From Leptospira haakeii (lineage in GTDB: Bacteria > Spirochaetota > Leptospiria > Leptospirales > Leptospiraceae): 64,000 nucleotides of DNA. Location: contig NZ_NPEG01000008.1 in assembly GCF_002812045.1 (NCBI RefSeq), forward strand, positions 1-64,000, given 5' to 3'. Each line of letters starts with the position of its first letter. Within the stretch, counting starts at the first letter, position 1. The notes below the pieces were generated by a model. It did not search any database and was not told the origin of the DNA. It saw only the letters and a program-made list of their open reading frames with translations. The position numbers and the translations under genes were made by a program. Positions 58,876 to 64,000 of the stretch are shown here, piece by piece.

Positions 58876-61050
58876 TCAGCTAAACCAATTTGCGATTTGT
58901 CCTTTCCGGATATTTGTTTGGTATTCCAAAAATCTTTCCTTCCACCAAGGATGGGTTTTAGAAAGATCAGTTTCCCAAAACCAAAAATGGAGATCGCTTA
59001 GAATACGTTTGTCCCAAAGAAGACGATTCATCTCCTTTGAATTCAAAGAATCTGGGCCGGATTCTTTCCAGTTGGAAACAAGAACATCCATATATCGTTT
59101 ACGTGCATCCGATTCTTTTTTTCTCGATCTCAAACGAGAAGTATGAAAACGGAACAATAGTGGATCCACTACCGAAAGAAAAATCCCTCTACCTGATTCC
59201 ATTCCATCTAAGAACTCGGAGTATTCTTTTTCTAAATTTTCAGTATCTGATAAAAGAGTATTCTGTTTAGTTTCTTCCGGAGTTAAAAGAAACCCTCTCT
59301 TTTTCCAAAGTTCTCCTTGTTTAGAAGAGGAAGTCCACACTCCCCAAAAATAAGAAAGAAGCCAGCCGCCTGTGATTGGTAATAACCAATAAAAAAGTAC
59401 AGGATAATATACGAATAACCAGATAGAAATTCCAGTGCCGTAAAATGCCTGTGGAAGTAAGGCTCGTGCAGCGGCCATTCTATCTATCCCTTGTGCCGGG
59501 TCCCTGTTTTGAGGTCCCCATTCTATCTTTCTATTCCAGAAAGTCATCCAAAGGAATCTAGTATATTGGACCATATAGGCTGGAGCCAAGATCACTGATT
59601 GGATAAACTCCACAAAAAAGGAAACTATAAAGGAGAAAAATCCGATCCCGCTCTCTTTTCTGCGAAAAAACAATCCGTCCAAAAAAGAAAGAATGCGAGG
59701 CATAAATAATATTAGAATAGTATAAATCTGTAATCCGTAGAACACAGGAAGATACATACTTTCTTGGAACTGTGCCCATTCTTCCGGAATGGATGCCAGA
59801 CGGTAATAATCAGTATCCGCCATTACGGTAAAGCTGGTAGCAACCAAGAGTAATGCCCAAAGAAGAGAACTTCCATAGGACAATATTCCTAAAAGAATAT
59901 GGATCCTACTAGAGATCCTTAGTCCACCTACGAATAAGAACCAGAAATGTTGCAGATTCCCTTGGCACCAACGATTGTCCCTTTTTAGACTTTCCAGAAG
60001 ATTAGGAGGACATTCCTCATAAGAACCTTCTAAATCATAAGCAAACCAAACAGTATATCCAGCTTTTCTAATTAATGCAGCTTCTACAGTATCATGAGAG
60101 AGTATTTTTCCGCCTATTGCGCCTTCTCCAGGTAAACCAGGAAGACCACAATGTTCCATAAAAGGTTTTAGTCTTACGATCGCGTTATGACCCCAGAAAG
60201 GTCCGGAAAATACCTGCCAATAATAAGATCCGGCACCAAAGATTGGATTTCCGAGCCAAGTCCCGAATTGTGCTAATCTTTGGAATAAACTTTTGCCTCG
60301 GATAATCTTAGGAACCGTTTGTATGATACCTGCGTTAGGCACTGCTTCCATGAGTCGGATCAGGTTTAGCATACATTCGCCTGTCACTAAACTATCAGCG
60401 TCCAAGACGATCATGTATCTATAACGTCGCCCCCATCTTCTGCAAAAGTCCGCGATATTCCCTGATTTTTTATTTAGATTGATCCTTCTTTTTCTGTAAT
60501 ATACCCTTCCCTTTGTTTCCGGCTTTCTGGAAAGTTTAGAAAATGCTTTCTCTTCCTGTAGCCAAATATCAGGATCTGTGGTATCGGATAATAAAAAGAA
60601 GTCCAGGTTTTCTCCAAGACCTACCGAAGCAGCAGACTTCATCATAGATTCCAAACCTGCCGCAACTCTTGAGACATCTTCGCAGTGGATCGGAATAACT
60701 ACTGCAGTTGGTGGGAGTTCGCTTGGATTTGCGGTTTGCCCTGCAATCAAGCCGGAAATACGTGTGGGATCTCCTCCCCGTATTCTTTGGATTGTCCCAA
60801 AGATCGCAGTAGTAGCCCCGAACGCTAATAATGGAAACAAAAAGCAGAAGAGTAAAAGTGTAGCCCACTCCAAAGGAGAGATCCCGTTTATTAGAAGAAA
60901 ACGATATTCTAAATAGATCCCGAATAAGGATAGAAGTCCCAAAACTCCAACGAACCCCAATCTTCTATAGGTGAACTTTCTGGAATCGAATGCTTCTTTT
61001 AAGATACCTTCCGGCTCAGGTATACTTGTGGGAAAAGTTTCCGCATTCAT
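58876..61050 (-). CDS. opgH: OpgH/MdoH membrane glucosyltransferase, shortened N-terminus
   Basis: Processive inner-membrane glycosyltransferase that makes the beta-glucan backbone of osmoregulated periplasmic glucans. 724 residues if started at ATG 61050, which overlaps the TGA of the preceding gene (ATGA). GT2 motifs: CEDVSRVAAGLESM, VLDADSLVTGEC (Asp cluster) near 213, SHDTVEAALIRKAGYTVWFAYDLEGSYEE near 325 and DNRWCQGNLQHFW (QxxRW-like) near 362, then membrane helices. E. coli OpgH is 847 residues; the roughly 130 missing residues are the cytoplasmic N-terminal region. A separate 136-residue protein is encoded immediately upstream. Confidence 0.93.
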   Translation of the reverse strand: MNAETFPTSIPEPEGILKEAFDSRKFTYRRLGFVGVLGLLSLFGIYLEYRFLLINGISPLEWATLLLFCFLFPLLAFGATTAIFGTIQRIRGGDPTRISGLIAGQTANPSELPPTAVVIPIHCEDVSRVAAGLESMMKSAASVGLGENLDFFLLSDTTDPDIWLQEEKAFSKLSRKPETKGRVYYRKRRINLNKKSGNIADFCRRWGRRYRYMIVLDADSLVTGECMLNLIRLMEAVPNAGIIQTVPKIIRGKSLFQRLAQFGTWLGNPIFGAGSYYWQVFSGPFWGHNAIVRLKPFMEHCGLPGLPGEGAIGGKILSHDTVEAALIRKAGYTVWFAYDLEGSYEECPPNLLESLKRDNRWCQGNLQHFWFLFVGGLRISSRIHILLGILSYGSSLLWALLLVATSFTVMADTDYYRLASIPEEWAQFQESMYLPVFYGLQIYTILILFMPRILSFLDGLFFRRKESGIGFFSFIVSFFVEFIQSVILAPAYMVQYTRFLWMTFWNRKIEWGPQNRDPAQGIDRMAAARALLPQAFYGTGISIWLFVYYPVLFYWLLPITGGWLLSYFWGVWTSSSKQGELWKKRGFLLTPEETKQNTLLSDTENLEKEYSEFLDGMESGRGIFLSVVDPLLFRFHTSRLRSRKKESDARKRYMDVLVSNWKESGPDSLNSKEMNRLLWDKRILSDLHFWFWETDLSKTHPWWKERFLEYQTNIRKGQIANWFS

Positions 61051-61457
61051 GAGAAATACCAAAATGCCAAAGAGATATAAACTGCTGCCCAGAATAATGC
61101 GGTCAAAACCAATGCAACAGGCTCCGGCTTTTCTGCAGAAGGAGAAGCAAGATCTGCGAGTGGACCAAAATCTATCGGTCTAGGCACCATTGAACCCGGT
61201 TCCAAAGGAGGAAGGCTACTTTCCCAATCACGATGTAATTTTACTGAAGTTTCTTCTTTAAAAATTTCGAATATATTTTTGTCGGAAGATTTGGATTTTT
61301 CAAAAACTTTAGAAAGAGTATTATGGATCTCTAAATTGTCTTCTATCCCCATTCCTCGGAGGTAAAGTTCCAAACGTTCCCATTCTTTGGAAAGATCTGG
61401 ATTTTCTAAAAGACCGGAGGCACTCAAGTCTTCTTGCTTTTTCTTAGTTCGGCTCAA
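61047..61457 (-). CDS. 136-residue membrane protein between opgG and opgH
   Basis: The N-terminal 105 residues are soluble, charged and helical (SKEWERLELYLRGMGIEDNLEIHNTLSKVFEKSK), then comes a Pro-rich linker (LPPLEPGSMVPRP) and one C-terminal membrane helix (ALVLTALFWAAVYISLAFWYF). It starts at TTG inside opgG (14-base overlap) and its stop overlaps opgH (ATGA), so it is translationally coupled to both. OpgH here lacks the cytoplasmic N-terminal domain of E. coli OpgH, and this protein occupies the same place in the operon and is about the same size, though I see no sequence similarity. It may be a detached regulatory subunit; this is inference. Confidence 0.7.
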   Translation of the reverse strand: MSRTKKKQEDLSASGLLENPDLSKEWERLELYLRGMGIEDNLEIHNTLSKVFEKSKSSDKNIFEIFKEETSVKLHRDWESSLPPLEPGSMVPRPIDFGPLADLASPSAEKPEPVALVLTALFWAAVYISLAFWYFS

Positions 61458-63048
61458 GTACGAAATTCCAGGTTTCAGAAATAATTTCTTGGTTTCTACT
61501 TAATGCGGCTTTTAGATCGGAGGCCTTAAATTTATTTTTTGGATACACTCCGAAGGTAAGTCTCCATACCCCGGTCTCTTCTATTTTTTGAACGGAATAT
61601 TCTGATAATTCCGCATTTTCTCCGGTATCTATTCTTGCCTGAATGTAAGCAAACGGGTCCAAAGAACTCAAATTAGAACTTTTGAAATCCACATAGAACA
61701 TTTTCAGGTCAGGATCCCCTTGTGCGTCCCCGATCCGGGTAGCCACCACCTTTGCCATTGAATCAGGAAGAGGATCTGTATCCGGCCAACGAACTGTATA
61801 AGAAAAATCGAATGGAGTTCCGGGCTGAGGAATTGGATCCGGCATCCAGTATGCCCCCATATTATCGTCCGAATCCTGAACTGTTGGGTTTTCTAAAAGA
61901 TGAACTGATCCCTTTCCAAAAGGAATTTCAGGTTCTACCCAAGCACTTGGCCTAAGCTGGTATTTCATCTCGCTATGTTGGTAATTTTGGAATTCTCTAT
62001 CTCTTTGGATCAGCCCGAATCCTCTCGGATTTTCATCAGGGAAAGAATACGTTGTGCTACGTTTCGGATTATCCAGAGGTCTCCAGATCCATTCTCCTTT
62101 TCCGGAATGGATCAGTAATCCGTCGGAGTCGTGAGATTCAGGATAGGCCTGGCCTTTAGGAATTCCTCTTGTTTCACTGTACCAATACATACTGGTCAAA
62201 GGAGCAATCCCAAGTCGATCCACCTTAGTCCTAAGGATCACCTCTGCGTTTACTTTAACCGCGGAAACTTTTCCGGGAGTGATCTGGAATTCATAGGCGC
62301 CGGTTGCAGTTCTTCCATCCAAAAGGGCATAAACCGTAATTGTAGAGTCGGTCTTATCAGGTTTGACCACATAAAATTCCCGAAAAGAAGGAAAGTCTTC
62401 CGGATAAGGCATACCTGTATTAATTGCGATCCCTCGACCAGAAAGACCATACCATTGTTTTTTAGAAATGATCCTATAATAACTTGCACCTTGGAAAACC
62501 GCAAACTCATCCGTATGTTCTTGTGTATTGATCGGAAAATGGATCTTGAATCCTGAATAACCTAAATTAGGCGGAAGTTCACCCACACCTTTTAATTTAG
62601 AAAGATCAAATGAAGAAGGATCATACGGGATCTCTCTTGCAAAATCCCCTCTCACTTCAAAAACTCTTATATTCGTATTATATAAATGACCCGGATGTAA
62701 GAACTGTAGCTGGAAAGGATTTCCTTCTTTTTTCCAAACCGATTTTTCAGGACGAAAAAAAATGTTCTTATATTGATTCCAAGGTAGACCTTTCAAAAAG
62801 TCCGTAGTGGAATGTTTAGGTGGAATGTAACGTAGTTTAGATAATGCTCTAGCTCGTCCCTTGAGATCTGAAAATGAAAACTTAAATGTAGGATAATTGC
62901 TGTGGTCGGAAATTTCTCCCTCCATCACACTTAGTAATGGAGAAGAAGAGAAATCAGGTTCTTCTCTGTCCCGCCTCTGCTGTCTATCTGCGACGGCAAA
63001 GAGCAAGGCTGTTGCCACAAAAGCCAGAATTATATGCAATCGTAACAA
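61444..63048 (-). CDS. opgG: OpgG/MdoG periplasmic glucan biosynthesis protein
   Basis: 534 residues, exported (IILAFVATALLFAVA signal). OpgG is a beta-sandwich carbohydrate protein needed to make and branch the glucan. Family motifs are seen: FKIHFPIN near 165, SYYRIISKKQWYGLSGRGIAINTG near 190, LDGRTATGAYEFQITPG near 247, and SMYWYSETRG near 285, plus the C-terminal VYPKNKFKASDL. The start is TTG with AAAGGAAAG seven bases upstream. The 3' end overlaps the gene encoding the 136-residue membrane protein. Confidence 0.93.
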   Translation of the reverse strand: MLRLHIILAFVATALLFAVADRQQRRDREEPDFSSSPLLSVMEGEISDHSNYPTFKFSFSDLKGRARALSKLRYIPPKHSTTDFLKGLPWNQYKNIFFRPEKSVWKKEGNPFQLQFLHPGHLYNTNIRVFEVRGDFAREIPYDPSSFDLSKLKGVGELPPNLGYSGFKIHFPINTQEHTDEFAVFQGASYYRIISKKQWYGLSGRGIAINTGMPYPEDFPSFREFYVVKPDKTDSTITVYALLDGRTATGAYEFQITPGKVSAVKVNAEVILRTKVDRLGIAPLTSMYWYSETRGIPKGQAYPESHDSDGLLIHSGKGEWIWRPLDNPKRSTTYSFPDENPRGFGLIQRDREFQNYQHSEMKYQLRPSAWVEPEIPFGKGSVHLLENPTVQDSDDNMGAYWMPDPIPQPGTPFDFSYTVRWPDTDPLPDSMAKVVATRIGDAQGDPDLKMFYVDFKSSNLSSLDPFAYIQARIDTGENAELSEYSVQKIEETGVWRLTFGVYPKNKFKASDLKAALSRNQEIISETWNFVLEPN

Positions 63049-63063
63049 TTCGTATCTTTCCTT

Positions 63064-63135
63064 TCAGCAAGACGAATGCTTAAACCAGTCTACCATCCGT
63101 ACACAGAGAGGGCAAGGTCTTTTAAGTCCGGTCAT
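63064..63135 (-). CDS. Possible 23-residue CPxC micropeptide or leader before opgG
   Basis: A 23-codon frame starts at ATG 63135 and ends 15 bases before the opgG start. It encodes a basic, Cys-rich peptide ending in VDWFKHSSC with the motif CPLC. The spacing (C-P-L-C, then VDW, then a final Cys) recalls the short zinc-binding YacG type, but the last Cys is at the C-terminus and YacG's second pair is missing. The reading frame is open for a further 22 codons upstream without an ATG. It could be a leader peptide for opgG, a small metal-binding protein, or chance; the start has no strong ribosome-binding site. Confidence 0.3.
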   Translation of the reverse strand: MTGLKRPCPLCVRMVDWFKHSSC

Positions 63136-63159
63136 ATCGAACTCATTACAACCTTGCCC
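63110..63159 (-). terminator. Inverted repeat between gltB and opgG
   Basis: GGGCAAGGT (63110-63118) and ACCTTGCCC (63151-63159) are perfect nine-base complements with a 32-base loop. It follows the gltB stop on the minus strand but is not followed by a clear T run, so it may be a weak terminator or a regulatory structure; it overlaps the CPxC frame. Confidence 0.4.
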
Positions 63160-63190
63160 CTTGGTCTGATTGGCTAATTCTAGAGTTACT

Positions 63191-64000
63191 TTATTTAGGA
63201 GTAACTTTCACGAAATATTTTTTGGAAGCATCCCAAGTTTTCAGGATCTCTTCCGAAAGGTCGGATCCGGTTAACTTAGTGTGTTCAGTAATCAGGGACT
63301 TTATGATTTCGTAATCTTCATTTTCAAGATCCACGATTTTCACGTATTCTTTATTGATTAAAGGCTCCAATTCCCAATCTTTTTGGAAGAAATAAGCACT
63401 TCCTCCGGTCATACCGGCACCCATATTCTTACCGACTGTTCCCAAACAAACGATGGTTCCACTGGTCATATACTCTAAGAAGTGGTCACCTGCTCCGCCT
63501 ACTACTGCGTCCGCTCCGGAGTTTCTAACTCCGAATCTTTCTCCAGCTCTACCGGAACTGAAAAGTTTTCCTGAAGTAGCACCGTACAGACAGGTATTAC
63601 CGATGATCACATTCTCATAAGGTTTCAATTTAGAACGTCTATGTTTGCGGATCACGATGGTTCCACCGCAAAGTCCTTTACCTACATAGTCGTTTGCATC
63701 CCCGTGAAGAGTGATCTGCACTCCTTTCACGAGCCATGCTCCTAAGGACTGACCTGCAGTTCCTTCCAGAATGATTTCCAGTTTTCCAGGAAGACCTTTG
63801 GAACCGTATTTACGCGCAATAATTCCGGAAACTTTCGCTCCCACAGTTCTGTTCGTATTCTTCACAGAATAAGAAAGAGACATGGAAGTTTTTCCTTCTA
63901 ACGCAGGCTCCGCATCTTTCAAGATACGATCATCCAGAACTTCTCCGACAGATTCTCTTCTTACGAATCTGTCTTTTTTCTTCTTAGGATCGAAAAGAAG
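63191..64000 (-). CDS. gltB: Glutamate synthase large subunit, C-terminal part (cut by window edge)
   Basis: The frame is open from the right edge to the stop at 63191, giving 269 residues of the C-terminus. It matches the GXGXG beta-helix domain of glutamate synthase: GGTIVIRKHRRSK, GNTCLYGATSGKLFSSGRAGERFGVRNSGADAVVGGAGDHFLEYM and GTVGKNMGAGMTGG. The N-terminal amidotransferase and the FMN/Fe-S parts lie outside the window. GltB makes glutamate from glutamine and 2-oxoglutarate, usually with GltD. The 5' part could not be read. Confidence 0.93.
   Translation of the reverse strand, partial: LLFDPKKKKDRFVRRESVGEVLDDRILKDAEPALEGKTSMSLSYSVKNTNRTVGAKVSGIIARKYGSKGLPGKLEIILEGTAGQSLGAWLVKGVQITLHGDANDYVGKGLCGGTIVIRKHRRSKLKPYENVIIGNTCLYGATSGKLFSSGRAGERFGVRNSGADAVVGGAGDHFLEYMTSGTIVCLGTVGKNMGAGMTGGSAYFFQKDWELEPLINKEYVKIVDLENEDYEIIKSLITEHTKLTGSDLSEEILKTWDASKKYFVKVTPK

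Noticed and set aside
63070..63110. Possible tRNA fragment before opgG
   Set aside because: A short stretch looks vaguely like a D-arm/anticodon segment, but no acceptor stem or T-arm can be paired, so no tRNA is called.

Overview
The window is chromosomal DNA of a spirochaete, almost certainly Leptospira. Pointers are the moderate GC content, lipoproteins with loose spirochaetal lipoboxes, 7TM-DISM/SpoIIE/TPR signalling proteins, short TPR proteins with a PPPEDWDGV tail, two bactofilins, MEP-pathway isoprenoid genes and an opgGH pair. The species cannot be fixed by eye. I see no prophage, insertion sequence, CRISPR array, rRNA or tRNA.

Region 1 (1-17340, minus strand) is one long, tightly packed housekeeping run. 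Read from its 5' end it holds an MFS transporter, dapA-dapB (lysine/diaminopimelate), a diadenylate cyclase with a YbbR-domain partner, acpS, a tiny TPR protein, a bactofilin, a DUF4321-like membrane protein, rpsB-tsf-pyrH-frr (translation and UMP kinase), uppS-cdsA-dxr-rseP (isoprenoid, phospholipid and envelope proteolysis), proS and trpB-trpA. Overlapping stop/start codons and TTG/GTG starts are common.

Region 2 (17430-33060) is accessory and mostly envelope or signalling. It has a giant lipoprotein with calcium-binding-type repeats, a divergent small lipoprotein, a secreted SGNH hydrolase behind a palindrome-rich 322-base leader, an anchored unknown plus a HEAT-repeat protein, a 7TM-DISM/PP2C phosphatase, a DUF1304 membrane protein, a receiver/histidine-kinase protein overlapping a membrane-bound AraC regulator, and a fatty-acid/sterol hydroxylase.

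Region 3 (33059-44775) is a heavy-metal block. A minus-strand operon encodes a Cys/His/Asp-rich small protein, TolC-type channel, RND adaptor, CzcA-type pump, HupE-type permease and a DUF6488-like periplasmic protein. Nearby on the plus strand is a second CzcA-type pump with no adaptor of its own and a His-containing tail.

Region 4 (44900-64000) mixes housekeeping and unknown genes: pdxA with a coupled membrane protein, a second bactofilin, a GNAT enzyme coupled to a coiled-coil unknown, a 150-base inverted-repeat element, a lytic transglycosylase, citrate synthase with a clear terminator, a lipoprotein, three overlapping RNA methyltransferase genes leading into a glycosyltransferase-like gene, and the opgG-orf136-opgH operon for periplasmic glucans. 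The right edge cuts gltB.

The least explained items are the metal operon architecture, the extra 136-residue protein wedged between opgG and opgH, a 23-codon CPxC mini-ORF just before opgG, the nested palindromes before the SGNH hydrolase, and the 150-base repeat.
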